Shown: positions 34,400 through 45,370, numbered from the stretch's first letter. The stretch: 64,000 nt of DNA from Rosistilla ulvae (GCF_007741475.1 NZ_CP036261.1:124001-188000), one strand, 5' to 3'. A program made the numbers and translations. The notes: generated by a model not told the origin, from the letters alone.

Positions 34400-34908
34400 T
34401 TTCAGGATCGCGGTTGGAGGGCGAAAACGCAGGCGGGGAACCGTATGCTACACGATCCAGCCGTGGGGTTAAACACTTTCCGCGAAACAAACCCCGGGCA
34501 AGCCGTCATGAAGCCGCGGCCGCGGCGGCCGCATATAGCCTGCGGCGCGAGCCCTGTCAGTTATGCGTAAGTCAGTTTCTATCCCCGAAGGGATTGCAGC
34601 CACTAGCCGTAGGTAAGCGAAGCGCCACCTACGGCTAATGGCAAACAAACAGGTTTTCGACGCCGAAGGGTGTCGCAGCAATCAGGCTGGTCGGGCTGCG
34701 ACCACCTTCGGGGTCGTATATCGCGTCGCTTTTCGTCATCCGGTGGTGTTCGCTGCGCTCGACCACCGGCTAATGGCTTTAACGCTTTCGGCGTAGGTTG
34801 ACTTGTCTATAACTGTCAGGGCTCGCGCCGCAGGCTTTATGTGATCGCCGCGACCGCGGCTTAAAGACGCTTGGCTCTGACAGCGAAACGTCTGCCTGGG
34901 GGAGAGAT
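34400..34908. repeat. Palindromic repeat island between the two PSD1/DUF1501 pairs
   Basis: About 500 non-coding bases hold nested hairpins. A 28-base inverted repeat with one mismatch has arms 34537-34564 and 34809-34836; weaker pairing continues outward for some 25 more bases. Inside it are smaller stems (34604-34614/34627-34637 and 34740-34747/34762-34769), each followed by a CGGCTAATGG element. The whole can fold as one cruciform. It looks like a REP-type element, not a gene. Confidence 0.8.
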
Positions 34909-36384
34909 TTATGCCAGGATCGGGCGGATCACGTTGGCTTCGGTGACGCCGGTTAGGCGTTGGTCGAGGCCTTGGAACGGGTAGGTGAACCGGCTGTGGT
35001 CGATTCCCAGTTGGTTCAGGATCGTGGCGTTGAGATCGCGGATGTGAACCGGATCAGCTGTCACGTTGTAACTGAACTCGTCCGTCTCGCCGTGCACGAC
35101 GCCTTGCTTGATGCCCGCTCCCGCCATCCAGACTGTAAAACACTTGGGATGGTGATCGCGGCCATAGGTCTTTTGCGTCAGCTTGCCTTGGCAGTAGATC
35201 GTGCGTCCAAATTCACCGCCCCAAACGACAAGCGTGTCGTCCAGCAGGCCGCGCTGTTTCAGATCGGTCAGCAGTCCCGCGTTGGGTTGGTCGGTGTCCT
35301 TGCATTGTTTTGGTAGGTCGCCCGGCAGGTTGCCGTGCTGATCCCAGCCGCGATGGAAGATCTGCGTGAACCGTACGCCGCGCTCGGCCATCCGCCGCGC
35401 CAGGATGCAGCAGTTTGCATAAGATCCAGGTCGCATGACATCGGGACCGTACAGGTCCAAAACATGTTGCGGTTCGTCGCTTAGATCGGCCAGTTCGGGG
35501 ATCGACGTCTGCATTCGAAACGCCATCTCGTACTGAGCGATCCGGGCGTTGGTCTCCGGATCGCCGATCGCTTCGTAGGTCTGTTGATTCAGTCGCGAGA
35601 GGCTGTCGAGCATCCGCCGGCGGACGCCCGCATCCAATCCGCTGGGATTCGACAGGTACAGCACCGGGTCGCCGGCGCTGCGAAGCGAAACGCCTTGGAA
35701 TTTGCTTGGCAAAAAGCCGCTCCCCCATAGACGGTTGTAGAGCGCTTGGGCTTGCTGGCGTCCGGACCATGACGCTGTCATGACCAGGAACGACGGTAGG
35801 TTTTCGTTTTCATTCCCCAGGCCGTAACTGAGCCATGATCCGAGGCTCGGTTTGCCCGGCAATTGGTCGCCGGTGCAGATGTAGGTGATCGCCGGATCGT
35901 GGTTGATCGCTTCGGTCCACATCGACCGGATCATCGAAATCTCGTCGACCTTCTTGGCCATGTGCGGGACCAATTCACTGGCCCACGTGCCCGCCTTGCC
36001 ATGCTGAGCGAACTTGTAGATCGAAGGAGCGATCGGGAACCGCGATTGCCCGCTGGTCATCGTCGTCAGACGCTGCCCTTGGCGGATCGTTTCGGGGAGA
36101 TCTTTGTCGAACCAATCGGCCATCTTCGGCTTGTAGTCCCACATGTCCATCTGGCTCGGCGCGCCCGACATGAACAGATAGATCGCCCGTTTGGCTTTCG
36201 GTTGATGGTGCGGCAGGTTTGCCAGTCCCGGTGTGCCCTGGAGCCCAGCACCGGCGGTGGCGGCATGCAATGGACTGCCGGGCATCGACGCCAATGCGGC
36301 GGTTCCCAGACCCAGCGACGCGTTGCGGAAGAAGTGGCGGCGGGTGAGTAGTTGTCTGTATTGGTTCAGCGCGTCGATTGTCAT
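34909..36384 (-). CDS. DUF1501 (sulfatase-like fold) exported protein, second pair
   Basis: The 491-residue protein has a Tat-like signal ([20 protein letters not shown]) and the DUF1501 core: [69 protein letters not shown] and [16 protein letters not shown]. Its start overlaps the upstream PSD1 stop by four bases (ATGA), so the two are translationally coupled. It is clearly paralogous to the protein encoded at 29980-31419 but diverged throughout, so the two pairs are not a recent duplication. Confidence 0.91.
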   Translation of the reverse strand: MTIDALNQYRQLLTRRHFFRNASLGLGTAALASMPGSPLHAATAGAGLQGTPGLANLPHHQPKAKRAIYLFMSGAPSQMDMWDYKPKMADWFDKDLPETIRQGQRLTTMTSGQSRFPIAPSIYKFAQHGKAGTWASELVPHMAKKVDEISMIRSMWTEAINHDPAITYICTGDQLPGKPSLGSWLSYGLGNENENLPSFLVMTASWSGRQQAQALYNRLWGSGFLPSKFQGVSLRSAGDPVLYLSNPSGLDAGVRRRMLDSLSRLNQQTYEAIGDPETNARIAQYEMAFRMQTSIPELADLSDEPQHVLDLYGPDVMRPGSYANCCILARRMAERGVRFTQIFHRGWDQHGNLPGDLPKQCKDTDQPNAGLLTDLKQRGLLDDTLVVWGGEFGRTIYCQGKLTQKTYGRDHHPKCFTVWMAGAGIKQGVVHGETDEFSYNVTADPVHIRDLNATILNQLGIDHSRFTYPFQGLDQRLTGVTEANVIRPILA

Positions 36385-39300
36385 TTTGTCACCACTTCAT
36401 CCAGGTTGATTAACGTGCTCGCCACGGCGGTCCAAGCTGCAAGTTCGATCGGGTCGATCGAATCGGGCGTGGGCGATTGCCCCAGCTTGATCAAGCGGTT
36501 TGCATTTTCGGGGTCTTTGGCAAACGCCGCGCGGGCGTCGTTGAGCAGTCCGACCAGTTCAGCCGTTTCGGTTTCCGAAGGAGTTCTCGAGGTCAGCGTT
36601 TCAAAAGCCCAAGCGATCTTTTGGGCGTCGTCGCTGCCCCCTTCGGCGATCACGCGTTGGCCGAGGTTCCGCGAGCATTCGACGAACTGCAATTCGTTGA
36701 GCATCATCAATGCCTGCAGCGGCGTGTTGGTTCGCTCTCGCCGCGCCGTGCACGATTCGCGGCTCGGCGCGTCCAGCATCGTCATCGTCGGCGGGCCGCT
36801 CGTCCGTTTCCAGAATGTGTAGAGGCTGCGGCGGTAGATCTTTTCGCCGCTGTCGGGTTTGAAATTGACGGTGTCCGAACCCGAATATCCAACCGCTTCC
36901 CAAAGCCCTTCGGGTTGCGGCGGCTTGACGCTCGGGCCACCCTGTTTCTCGACCAGCAGTCCGCTGGCCATCAACGCTTGGTCTCGCAACATCTCCGCAT
37001 CCAAGCGGAACCGTGCCCCGCGGGCCAGCAGCCGATTGCTCGGGTCGCTGTCGCGTTGCTGTGGCGAGACGTGTTGGTCGCGGCGGTAGGTCTGCGACAT
37101 CATGATCTGTTTGACCATCCGCTTCACATCCCAGCCCGAATCGCGGAAATCGATTGCCAGCCAATCGAGCAGTTGCGGATGGCTTGGCGGTTCGCCTTGA
37201 GCGCCAAAGTCTTCGCTCGTCTTGACGATGCCGGTGCCAAACAGCTGCTGCCAATAGCGGTTCACCGCAACGCGGGCTGTTAGAGGATGGCTGGGATCGG
37301 TCAACCATTTCGCTAGCCCCATCCGATCGTTTGGAACGCCTTCGGGCAGCGGCGGCAGCGCGGCCGGTACCGCTCGCGGGACCACTTCGCCCTTCTGGTC
37401 GTATTCGCCACGCAGCAGGACGTGGCTCGGCCGCGGCTCTTTCAATTCCTTCCAAACCAAGGTCGTCGGGAACGATTTTTCGACGGCGGTGATCTGGTTC
37501 AAGAGCCCATCTTTTTGAGCTCGCAACACCAGCCAATCGGGATCGATGCTGGCGACGCGGCGATAGTAGGCGCGGATCGCATCCGCCTGGTCGTCGGTCC
37601 GCGCGGCGGGATCCAACTTGGCAATCTCCACAATTGATGCGGGGACTGGAGCCGAAGGGGATCGAACGGCAAAGGCAAACCGACTCGGTCGCCCGCCATG
37701 GCTGACGACCTTTAATAGGATGTGATTCACTCCCTGCTTCAGGTCGATTTCGTATTCGTCTCGCAGCGACGCGAAGTCTCGCTGCTGCTGCAGCTCGCCC
37801 TGCTTCTTCTGATTAACAAACAACACGAGGCCGTCTTGAGTGCCTAACAGCAGCGTCACCTTTTGAGGTGTCTTCGCCTCGATCGTGCGATGCAATAAGA
37901 CGACCGAAGGCTCGTCGCCAACGGTCGGCAGATCGTGCGCCGCGGCATCGGCGTAGGTCGGTTGTTTCGTCCATGGCACTTCGTGGCTGCCGAACTTTTC
38001 ATCGGCGTTAAATTTACGCCCCTCGGAGGCGAAAGTTCGGAAGTAGCCCGCGGTGGGGTATTCCACTGGAAACGGTCCCGTTTGATCCCAGTCGCCAAGG
38101 ACAAGTTGTTGGTCGGCAGCCGGTTGCGGAACGGCATCGCTGACACTCAAACGGACCTGCCCGAATTGATGTCCGGCCCACTGCGATTTGAAGTGCAATT
38201 TGATTCGCAACCGCGAATCGGCACCGTCGGTCAGGAAGCTCGACGCGACAAGCCACGCCGATCGCGTGCCGGGATTCAAGTGGCCGCCGATCGCCCAGCC
38301 GGCGTCTTTGTCCTGCTTGCCGTCGAACGCATACCCGATCGCAAACTTGCCGTCGGGCTGTTCGTAATCGGCTTCGCCATAGATCAACTTCACCGGCAGC
38401 CAGCGATTGCCCGACATCGGCGATGCGATTTCGACCTCCATCTCGGTCAGGACCGCATTGCCATTGCTGCTGATTCCGCCCGGCTTGTTCTCTTCGGCCA
38501 GGACTTCCAATTGCAGCAGTTGCCAGTTGTCGCCAGCGGGCACGGGAGCTTCGATCACAAGCGTGTCGGTCGCCGCTGGGGTGCCGGTCGCTTTGACCGA
38601 ACCATCTTCTAATTGCTCCAGCTTCAAATCGCTTTCGGTTGTCACTTTATCGGGTATCAACGGGACCCACTGGATCGCTTGGCCACCGGTCAGTCGCTGT
38701 TCCCAACGGTGCTGCGCTTCGTCGACCCCCGTCAGGTCACCCTCCATCTCGATGTCGAGCAAATCGAGTTCTTCCCGCAGTTGTTTCAGTTGGCTCTCGT
38801 GCTCTGCCGTCGGCACTTGAACCGTTGGCGGGTGATCCTTCTTGTTGCCGTCCAACGCTCGGCCATCGAGACTGTTGAAATAGGCAAACAGCGAATAGAA
38901 GTCGCGAGCCGAGATCGGATCGAACTTGTGATCGTGGCAGACCGCGCAGCCGGTGGTCATGCCCAGGAAGACAGTGCCAAACGCGGAGACGCGATCGACG
39001 CAGTTACGGACGTAGACCTCGTCGTAGATCGATCCCCCTTCGCTTGTCGTGACGTTCAGTCGATTGAAGCCGCTGGCGATCTGTTGCTGCAGCGTGGCGT
39101 TGGGGATCAGGTCGCCGGCGAGTTGTTCGGTGATGAATTCGTCCAGCGGTTTATTGTCGTTGATCGCTGCGATCACCCAATCGCGATAGGGCCACATCTC
39201 GCGGTAGTTGTCCAGGTGCAGACCGTGCGTGTCGCCGTAGCGGACCAGGTCCAACCAGTAGCGAGCTTGGTGCTCGCCAAATCGCTTCGACTCCAACAAT

Positions 39301-39935
39301 CGGTCGATCAATTTTTCGTAAGCGTTGGGCGACTTGTCGTCGACGAAATCGCGAACCTCTTGCAGTGTCGGCGGCAGCCCGGTCAGGTCGAAGGTGGCGC
39401 GGCGGATCAGCGACCGCCGATCGGCTGGCGGATTGATCGACAGTCCCGCGTCGATCGCCTTGCGGGCGATGAATTGATCGATCGGACCATCGGCTTGGAT
39501 CGATGGATCGGAGATCGCCGGCGGGGCTGCTTTCACGGGCGGCAGCAGCGACCAGTGGGCGCTGAAGGGAGCCCCTTGAGCGATCCAGTCGGTCAGCAAT
39601 TGCTTCTGCTTGGCCGTGAGCGGTTTGTGGAAATCGACCGGCGGCATGACATCGCCTTCGTCGTCGCTGGCGATCCGCGCGATCAGAGTGCTGGCGTCGA
39701 CGTCGCCGGGGACGATCGCTCGATCGCCGCTGTCGAGTTCCGCCAAAGCCGGTTCGGCTTCATCCAATCGCAGTCCCGCCTGACGGTGTTCCGCATCGGG
39801 ACCGTGGCAGGAAAAGCAATGGTTGGAGAGGATGGGACGAATGTCGCGATTGAAATCGACCTGCGATTGTTCGGCAAAACAACAAAGATGCCAAACCAGG
39901 CACAGACCCATCGACGATAGAATGCGTAGCAACAT
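36381..39935 (-). CDS. Planctomycete cytochrome C / DUF1549 / DUF1553 protein (PSD1), second pair
   Basis: The 1184-residue exported protein has a signal peptide ([19 protein letters not shown]), a PSCyt1 domain with [15 protein letters not shown] (CxxCH), DUF1549 (about 140-350, [32 protein letters not shown]), a long beta-rich insert (about 410-800) that the first pair lacks, and DUF1553 (about 880-1130, [42 protein letters not shown]). The insert looks like carbohydrate-binding or laminin-G modules. I prefer the ATG at 39935 over a TTG at 39947. It is coupled to the DUF1501 gene. Confidence 0.92.
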   Translation of the reverse strand: MLLRILSSMGLCLVWHLCCFAEQSQVDFNRDIRPILSNHCFSCHGPDAEHRQAGLRLDEAEPALAELDSGDRAIVPGDVDASTLIARIASDDEGDVMPPVDFHKPLTAKQKQLLTDWIAQGAPFSAHWSLLPPVKAAPPAISDPSIQADGPIDQFIARKAIDAGLSINPPADRRSLIRRATFDLTGLPPTLQEVRDFVDDKSPNAYEKLIDRLLESKRFGEHQARYWLDLVRYGDTHGLHLDNYREMWPYRDWVIAAINDNKPLDEFITEQLAGDLIPNATLQQQIASGFNRLNVTTSEGGSIYDEVYVRNCVDRVSAFGTVFLGMTTGCAVCHDHKFDPISARDFYSLFAYFNSLDGRALDGNKKDHPPTVQVPTAEHESQLKQLREELDLLDIEMEGDLTGVDEAQHRWEQRLTGGQAIQWVPLIPDKVTTESDLKLEQLEDGSVKATGTPAATDTLVIEAPVPAGDNWQLLQLEVLAEENKPGGISSNGNAVLTEMEVEIASPMSGNRWLPVKLIYGEADYEQPDGKFAIGYAFDGKQDKDAGWAIGGHLNPGTRSAWLVASSFLTDGADSRLRIKLHFKSQWAGHQFGQVRLSVSDAVPQPAADQQLVLGDWDQTGPFPVEYPTAGYFRTFASEGRKFNADEKFGSHEVPWTKQPTYADAAAHDLPTVGDEPSVVLLHRTIEAKTPQKVTLLLGTQDGLVLFVNQKKQGELQQQRDFASLRDEYEIDLKQGVNHILLKVVSHGGRPSRFAFAVRSPSAPVPASIVEIAKLDPAARTDDQADAIRAYYRRVASIDPDWLVLRAQKDGLLNQITAVEKSFPTTLVWKELKEPRPSHVLLRGEYDQKGEVVPRAVPAALPPLPEGVPNDRMGLAKWLTDPSHPLTARVAVNRYWQQLFGTGIVKTSEDFGAQGEPPSHPQLLDWLAIDFRDSGWDVKRMVKQIMMSQTYRRDQHVSPQQRDSDPSNRLLARGARFRLDAEMLRDQALMASGLLVEKQGGPSVKPPQPEGLWEAVGYSGSDTVNFKPDSGEKIYRRSLYTFWKRTSGPPTMTMLDAPSRESCTARRERTNTPLQALMMLNELQFVECSRNLGQRVIAEGGSDDAQKIAWAFETLTSRTPSETETAELVGLLNDARAAFAKDPENANRLIKLGQSPTPDSIDPIELAAWTAVASTLINLDEVVTK

Positions 39936-40219
39936 GGGCGACTGCAAAGTGGATGGAAGGTGATAGGTGGGAGCCGGCGGGACGCGTTCCAGCGTTCCTT
40001 CTTATTCTATACGTCCGTGAAACCGGATATCAACGAATTGAACGGTTCGTTCGGGATTTCACGTCGATGACTGCCTGGGGGCGGCGGTGGATTGTGTCGG
40101 TCGCGCGGCATATTCGACTTGTGTCGGGGCCTGCGATAATAATGGCTAAGGGCCCGGCGCCCAGGCGTTCCCCTCGCAATGACTGGGTTTCTGCACAACG
40201 ATCACAATGGCTGAGTGAA

Positions 40220-42409
40220 ATGAAGATGAAAGTTCGCAGCGGTGGCGGTTTCCGAGCGATCCTCTATACGCTCAAGAAAGGACGCGAGGTCGGCGGCGTC
40301 TTGAAGATGTATAACGCCATGCGAACGCGGAACGCTTGTAAGACGTGCGCCTTGGGTATGGGCGGCCAGAAGGGTGGCATGGTCAACGAGCGCGGGGCGT
40401 TTCCCGAGGTCTGCAAGAAGAGTTTGCAGGCGATGGCGGCCGATTTGCAGCCGGCCGTTTTACCCACCTTCTGGGATCAGCATCCGGTCGAGCAGTTGTC
40501 GCAGATGACGCCGCGCGAACTGGAGCATTGCGGTCGGCTGGTCCAGCCGGTGATCTACCGCCGCGGGGCCTCTCATTTCCAAACGATCTCGTGGGAGGAG
40601 TCGCTATCGCGGATCGCCACCAAGCTCCGCTCGCTAACGCCCGACGAAACGTTTTGGTATTTCAGTGGCCGCAGCAGCAACGAAGCGGGCTTCTTGCTGC
40701 AGTTGCTCGCTCGACTCTACGGAACCAATAACGTTAATAACTGCAGCTACTACTGTCACCAGGCGAGTGGCGTCGGGCTGCAGTCGTCGGTCGGCAGCGG
40801 AACGGCGACGATTGTGTTGGAGGATCTGGAGCAGGCTGATCTTGTTTTTGTGATCGGCGGCAACCCGGCCAGCAATCATCCGCGGATGATGACAAGTCTG
40901 ATGCATGTGCGCCGTCGCGGCGGTCACGTGATCGTTATCAATCCGGTTCGCGAGACCGGGATGGTCAACTTTCGGATTCCCAGCGATCCGATCAGCCTGT
41001 TGTTTGGAACCAAGATCGCTTCGCATTATGTGCAACCTCACATCGGCGGCGACCTGGCGTTGCTGTGGGGCATCGCCAAACAGTGCTTCGAAGATGAGAC
41101 GCTCGACCGCTCGTTCCTCGATGCCCACTGCACCGATTCGGCCGCTTGGATCGACGCCGTCGCCGCGATGTCGTGGGACGAGATCGTGGCAAAATCGGGG
41201 ATCGACCGCGATCAGATCCGCACCGTTGCGGGCGTTTATGCCAAGTCGCGGCGGACGGTTTTTGCGTGGACGATGGGGATCACGCATCACGCTCATGGAG
41301 TGCAAAACGTGCAAGCGATCGCTAACCTCGCGATGGCGCGCGGAATGCTTGGCCGTCCCGGATGCGGGCTGCTGCCGATCCGCGGGCACAGCAATGTGCA
41401 GGGGATCGGTTCGGTTGGCGTGACGCCAAAACTGAAGGACGCGATTTTTGAGAACCTGCAATCGAAGTTCCACTTGGACCTGCCAACAACGACGGGATTG
41501 GACACCCTCGCCTGCATGGAAGCTGCTCACGATCGGCGGATGAAATTTGGGCTCTGCCTAGGCGGCAACCTCTACGGCTCGAATCCCGATTCGCGTTACG
41601 CGGCCGAAGCGCTCTCGCGGCTGGAGATGTCGGTCATGCTCAGCACGACGCTGAACACGGGACACGTCAACGGTTTGGCGGACGAAACGATCATCCTGCC
41701 GGTGCTGCCTCGCGATGAAGAGCCCGAAGCGACGACGCAGGAGTCGATGTTTAACTTCATCCGGATGAGCGACGGCGGGCCGCGACGCGTGCCGGGGCCG
41801 CGCAGCGAAGTTCGCGTGATCGCCGATCTAGGACGCCGCGCGATCGGCGATAGCGATCTGATTTGCTGGGACCAGTTGCAGCAGACCTCGACGATCCGCA
41901 ACTGGATCAGTGAAGTGGTCCCCGGCTACACGAAGCTCGACAAGATCGAAGCGACCAAACAAGAGTTCCAGCTCGAGGGGCGGACGTTTCATGAACCAAG
42001 CTTTCCCACCGCCGATGGCAAAGCTGTCATGCACACGCATGCCTTGCCCGATCTGAAGGGGACCGATTCCAACGAGTTGCGGTTGATGACGGTCCGCAGC
42101 GAAGGGCAATTCAACACGGTCGTCTACGAAGAGGAAGACCTTTACCGAAACCAAGACCGCCGCGACATCATCTTGATGCATCCCGACGACCTGCAGCGGT
42201 TGGGGCTGCGGCACGATCAACCGGTTTCGATCCGCAGCGACACCGGCCAGATCGATGGCTATCTCGCTCGCGGTTTTGATTCGATCCGCCCCGGAAACTC
42301 GCTGATGTATTACCCCGAATCGAACTGCCTCGTCTCCCGCTACGCCGACCCGCAAAGCAAGACCCCGGCGTTCAAAGGGATCGTGGTCACCGTCTCACCG
42401 CTGGCCTAG
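40220..42409 (+). CDS. YdeP/FdhF-like molybdopterin oxidoreductase
   Basis: The 729-residue protein belongs to the DMSO-reductase superfamily near E. coli YdeP and formate dehydrogenase. The N-terminus has Cys40, Cys43 and Cys65 (NACKTCALGMGG...EVCKKS), the sparse cysteine pattern of YdeP-type proteins. Cys178 in CSYYCHQASGVGL sits where formate dehydrogenases place the Sec/Cys molybdenum ligand. MGD-binding stretches follow (VFVIGGNPASNHPRMM, VIVINPVRETG, FAWTMGITHHAHGVQ, NLYGSNPDSRYAAEAL), with the small C-terminal domain after residue 590. There is no Tat signal, so it is cytoplasmic. I start at 40220; in-frame starts at 40142 or 39953 exist but lack similarity. Confidence 0.85.
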   Translation: MKMKVRSGGGFRAILYTLKKGREVGGVLKMYNAMRTRNACKTCALGMGGQKGGMVNERGAFPEVCKKSLQAMAADLQPAVLPTFWDQHPVEQLSQMTPRELEHCGRLVQPVIYRRGASHFQTISWEESLSRIATKLRSLTPDETFWYFSGRSSNEAGFLLQLLARLYGTNNVNNCSYYCHQASGVGLQSSVGSGTATIVLEDLEQADLVFVIGGNPASNHPRMMTSLMHVRRRGGHVIVINPVRETGMVNFRIPSDPISLLFGTKIASHYVQPHIGGDLALLWGIAKQCFEDETLDRSFLDAHCTDSAAWIDAVAAMSWDEIVAKSGIDRDQIRTVAGVYAKSRRTVFAWTMGITHHAHGVQNVQAIANLAMARGMLGRPGCGLLPIRGHSNVQGIGSVGVTPKLKDAIFENLQSKFHLDLPTTTGLDTLACMEAAHDRRMKFGLCLGGNLYGSNPDSRYAAEALSRLEMSVMLSTTLNTGHVNGLADETIILPVLPRDEEPEATTQESMFNFIRMSDGGPRRVPGPRSEVRVIADLGRRAIGDSDLICWDQLQQTSTIRNWISEVVPGYTKLDKIEATKQEFQLEGRTFHEPSFPTADGKAVMHTHALPDLKGTDSNELRLMTVRSEGQFNTVVYEEEDLYRNQDRRDIILMHPDDLQRLGLRHDQPVSIRSDTGQIDGYLARGFDSIRPGNSLMYYPESNCLVSRYADPQSKTPAFKGIVVTVSPLA

Positions 42410-43764
42410 TTGCTCGGGTTCTGGATCAAACGGGCCAACGTCGCGGCGATCGGCAGCTTTTGATTCGGACTTCCTTCGAATCGGAAAGCCTGCAATGTGG
42501 CGACCGCATCGGCGTCGGGGCCGATCGTCGATAGCATCGTATCCCATTGCTTCGATTCCGCTGGGGTGAGCCCGCAGTACCAAATCACGTAGTTGGAGAG
42601 TTCACCGCCGCGCACGATGACGCTTCCGAATCGTGTGGTCTGCTGTTCGGAATCGGGTACGCACCAGGTAGCGAAGACGAACCCTGGCGTCGAGGAATCG
42701 CCGATCGACTGCGACCAGCGAACCGATTTTGTGTCGTCATCCCAGGTGCCGTTGGTCGATTCGGGGGGCAGCGGAAGGTGCAACGTAACCTCCACGTGAT
42801 CGTGACGGCTGAACAAGTCAGGAGCCAACGCCGCCATCACTTTGTTGCCGATGACCTGCGCCTCATCGACATGTCTTGGTGTGGCAGCACCCGCCGCTTG
42901 TTCCTGCTGTGCGACGAGTTGCTTGTATTCATCGGTCCCCTTGAGGTAGGTTCGAATCGATTTTTCGAGCCTCGACCGGTCCTTCAGAATGTCCAGGCAG
43001 CGTGTGTCCGCGTCGGGGGATGTTGCGGTCAGTTTTTGCGCAAGCAGGCCGTGAGCAAATGAAATGAACAGCTCGGGATTCTGTTGTTGGGCCAGCCTCG
43101 CGATCGCTGGAATCTGTTGCAGTGAAAAATAGTTGCGTTCGGCGAGGTATTGTGCCAAGCGGAAGAAGGGGCTGTTGTTGCTCGGTTCGCTCTGCCGCTG
43201 TCCAGCCATCCACAGCAGCAGGCTCGCGTTCTTGAAGTCTTGGCGTAGTTCCCCATCGATCAGCGATTTGATCGGTGCGATATCGATCGGATCGTCGACC
43301 GGATCGGATTGAGCGGCGGAGAATTCAAAGTCGATCCAACCTAACGCGAGGTCGATCAGATCGTCTGCGGCGCGTTGGCGTGCGGCCAACGAACCGGCGA
43401 GGTCGTCGTTCCCGCGGAACCGTTCGCTGTAGATCGATACCGATCCCAACGGGCTATCGAATTGAGTGAAACCGCCCGCGCCGCCGACGTCGGTTGGCAT
43501 CTGTTCCGCGAATCGGCTGACGAACGTCGGCAATCCCTCGCGATCCTCGGCGCGTCCCTCGGGATAGAGCGTTGCGATGCGTCGCAGCTCTTCGGTCTGT
43601 TGCGTCTGCTGCTGCGAGGAGGGGTTTTGCGACGTCTCCTTCACCGAAAGCGTCCGCGTGATCTCGTTCCCCTCCGGTTTCAGATCGATTTTGTAAACCG
43701 TTTGGATGCAGCCGGTGCAGGCGGCCAGCAGAGTCATCGACGCAACAATGAGTGGCTTTTGCAT
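42406..43764 (-). CDS. Exported lipoprotein of unknown function
   Basis: The 452-residue protein has a lipoprotein signal (IVASMTLLAACTGC, lipid-modified cysteine at about 16 or 19). The mature part starts with a beta strand (VYKIDLKPEGNEITRTLSV), a Gln-rich stretch (about 48-58) and then mixed alpha-beta with LHLPLPPESTNGTWDD. I do not recognise the family. Its stop overlaps the stop of the convergent molybdoenzyme gene in the shared tetramer CTAG (42406-42409), so transcripts would overlap. Location at the inner or outer membrane cannot be decided. Confidence 0.75.
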   Translation of the reverse strand: MQKPLIVASMTLLAACTGCIQTVYKIDLKPEGNEITRTLSVKETSQNPSSQQQTQQTEELRRIATLYPEGRAEDREGLPTFVSRFAEQMPTDVGGAGGFTQFDSPLGSVSIYSERFRGNDDLAGSLAARQRAADDLIDLALGWIDFEFSAAQSDPVDDPIDIAPIKSLIDGELRQDFKNASLLLWMAGQRQSEPSNNSPFFRLAQYLAERNYFSLQQIPAIARLAQQQNPELFISFAHGLLAQKLTATSPDADTRCLDILKDRSRLEKSIRTYLKGTDEYKQLVAQQEQAAGAATPRHVDEAQVIGNKVMAALAPDLFSRHDHVEVTLHLPLPPESTNGTWDDDTKSVRWSQSIGDSSTPGFVFATWCVPDSEQQTTRFGSVIVRGGELSNYVIWYCGLTPAESKQWDTMLSTIGPDADAVATLQAFRFEGSPNQKLPIAATLARLIQNPSN

Positions 43765-43876
43765 GACGAGCCCTTCGGATTGGTGAGACCGGTGGCGACG
43801 CGAACCCGCGACGCCGTGAGGTTCCCCGCTCCATCAGCATATCACGCTGGAATGTTGCGTTGGGAAAGAAGTCGCG

Positions 43877-43975
43877 CGTCATCGGCTAAAGCCTTGACTC
43901 CAGCGCGCACGTCGTCGGCTAAAGCCTCTACTCCAGCGCGCGCGTCGTCGGCTAAAGCCTTTACTCCAGCGATTC
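43877..43975 (-). repeat. Three tandem 33-bp repeats overlapping a sulfatase stop codon
   Basis: Units 43877-43909, 43910-43942 and 43943-43975 differ at only a few positions. Each contains the near-palindrome CGGCTAAAGCC. The third unit carries the last codons and stop of the sulfatase gene, so the unit likely arose by duplication of the gene end, or the gene end was captured by the repeat. Confidence 0.85.
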
Positions 43976-45370
43976 GGCGATCGCTTGTTTCATCTTCTCG
44001 ACGACGTCGGGGTGTTGGTCGGCGATGTTCTTCGTTTCGCCGATGTCGTTGCTGAGGTCGTAGAGTTCCAGCGGTTTGTCTTTCCCCGGGATCACGCCTT
44101 TCCAGTCTCCGATCCGGACCGCTTTTTTCGGACCGTAGCTCCAGAACAAGTATTCGTGGGAACGCTGCGTTTGGCCAAGCAGCGTGGGAGCGAAGGAGAT
44201 TCCATCGGTCGTTGTCGGCGATTCGATGCCCGCCAGTTCGCATGCGGTCGGCAGCCAGTCGTAGTGCGCCAACAGTTCGTCGCTTGTCGAACCGGCGGCG
44301 ATCTTGCCGGGCCAGCGGGCGATCGTTGGCATTCGGATCCCTCCTTCATAGAGATCGCGTTTGTAACCTCGCAGCGGGCCGTTGGAATCGAAGGTCTCGT
44401 GTTTGTGATTCCCTTCGCTGTGTGGGCCGTTGTCCGACGTGAACACGACCAGCGTGTTGTCGTCGATCCCCTTCTCTTTCAGCAGCGCCATCAAACGTCC
44501 CACGTCGCCATCCATCCGCGTGATCATCGCCGCAAAACCCTTCTCGGGATTCGGCCAATCGCGATCGGCGTAGATTCCGTAGTCGGGAACCTCCATCCCG
44601 TCCTTGTTGACGCGGCCCCCTTCGTTATTGGCGTGCGGGATCGTCCAGTGGATGTGCATCAGGAACGGCTTGTCTCCCTGACTGCGAACGAAGTCGAGCA
44701 TCTCCTCGGTCATCACGTCGTGGGAATAGGTGGTTCTTTGGGTCGACACGCGGCCGCGGGCCAGCGTCGCGTCGCTGAGCACGTTGCCTGGCAACGGAAC
44801 CTTTTGATCGTTCCGCCACAGTTTAACAGGGTAGTAGTTGTGAGCTTCGCCTTGGTCCAGATATCCCATCCAGAAATCGAACCCTTGGCGGTTTGGATGT
44901 CCCGAATTCTCGGTGTTCCCCAACGCCCACTTTCCGATGCCGCCGGTCGTGTAGCCCGCTTGCTGCAGTAGTTCGGCGACGGTCACGTCCGATTCCTTGA
45001 GCACATAGGGTGCGTTGGAATCGATCGCCGTGTGCCCGGCGTGCATCCCCGTCCAGAGGCTCAGTCGCGAGGGGCGGCAGACTGTGTTGCCCGAGTAGTG
45101 GCTGGTCAGCTTCATCCCTTCGGAGGCCAAACGATCGATGTTCGGCGTCTTGATCGTTTCTTGCCCAAAGCAGCCGAGGTCACCGTAGCCGAGATCGTCG
45201 ACCATGATATAGATCAGGTTTGGCTGGGCATCTTGATCCGCACGAACCGACGCCGCTTGAATCGTTTGACCGATCAAGATCGCCAAAAGAGTGCAGGCGA
45301 ATGCCAGCCGGCCTGCGCGCGGGCGAGGTGCGGTGGTGGGGCGGGTGGATGTCGTCGGAGGGTGGTTCAT
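43961..45370 (-). CDS. Arylsulfatase (S1 family, type I)
   Basis: The 469-residue exported enzyme has an N-terminal signal after a proline-rich stretch (LAFACTLLAILIGQTIQA). The metal-binding IMVDDLGYGDLGCFG and the formylglycine motif NTVCRPSRLSLWTG (Cys98 in CxPSR) are intact. VFTSDNGPHSEG and the C-terminal FWSYGPKKAVRIGDWKGVIP support an arylsulfatase-A-like enzyme. The cysteine must be oxidised to formylglycine by a maturase not in the window. I use the ATG at 45370; a TTG at 45394 is weaker. It diverges from a second sulfatase, which suggests shared use of sulfated polysaccharides. Confidence 0.92.
   Translation of the reverse strand: MNHPPTTSTRPTTAPRPRAGRLAFACTLLAILIGQTIQAASVRADQDAQPNLIYIMVDDLGYGDLGCFGQETIKTPNIDRLASEGMKLTSHYSGNTVCRPSRLSLWTGMHAGHTAIDSNAPYVLKESDVTVAELLQQAGYTTGGIGKWALGNTENSGHPNRQGFDFWMGYLDQGEAHNYYPVKLWRNDQKVPLPGNVLSDATLARGRVSTQRTTYSHDVMTEEMLDFVRSQGDKPFLMHIHWTIPHANNEGGRVNKDGMEVPDYGIYADRDWPNPEKGFAAMITRMDGDVGRLMALLKEKGIDDNTLVVFTSDNGPHSEGNHKHETFDSNGPLRGYKRDLYEGGIRMPTIARWPGKIAAGSTSDELLAHYDWLPTACELAGIESPTTTDGISFAPTLLGQTQRSHEYLFWSYGPKKAVRIGDWKGVIPGKDKPLELYDLSNDIGETKNIADQHPDVVEKMKQAIAESLE

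Noticed and set aside
38613-39920. 435-residue plus-strand frame
   Set aside because: It is a shadow of the second PSD1 gene, rich in Val, Arg and Asp as such mirrors usually are.
43877-43975. CRISPR array
   Set aside because: Three directly abutting 33-bp units with no spacers; this is a tandem repeat.
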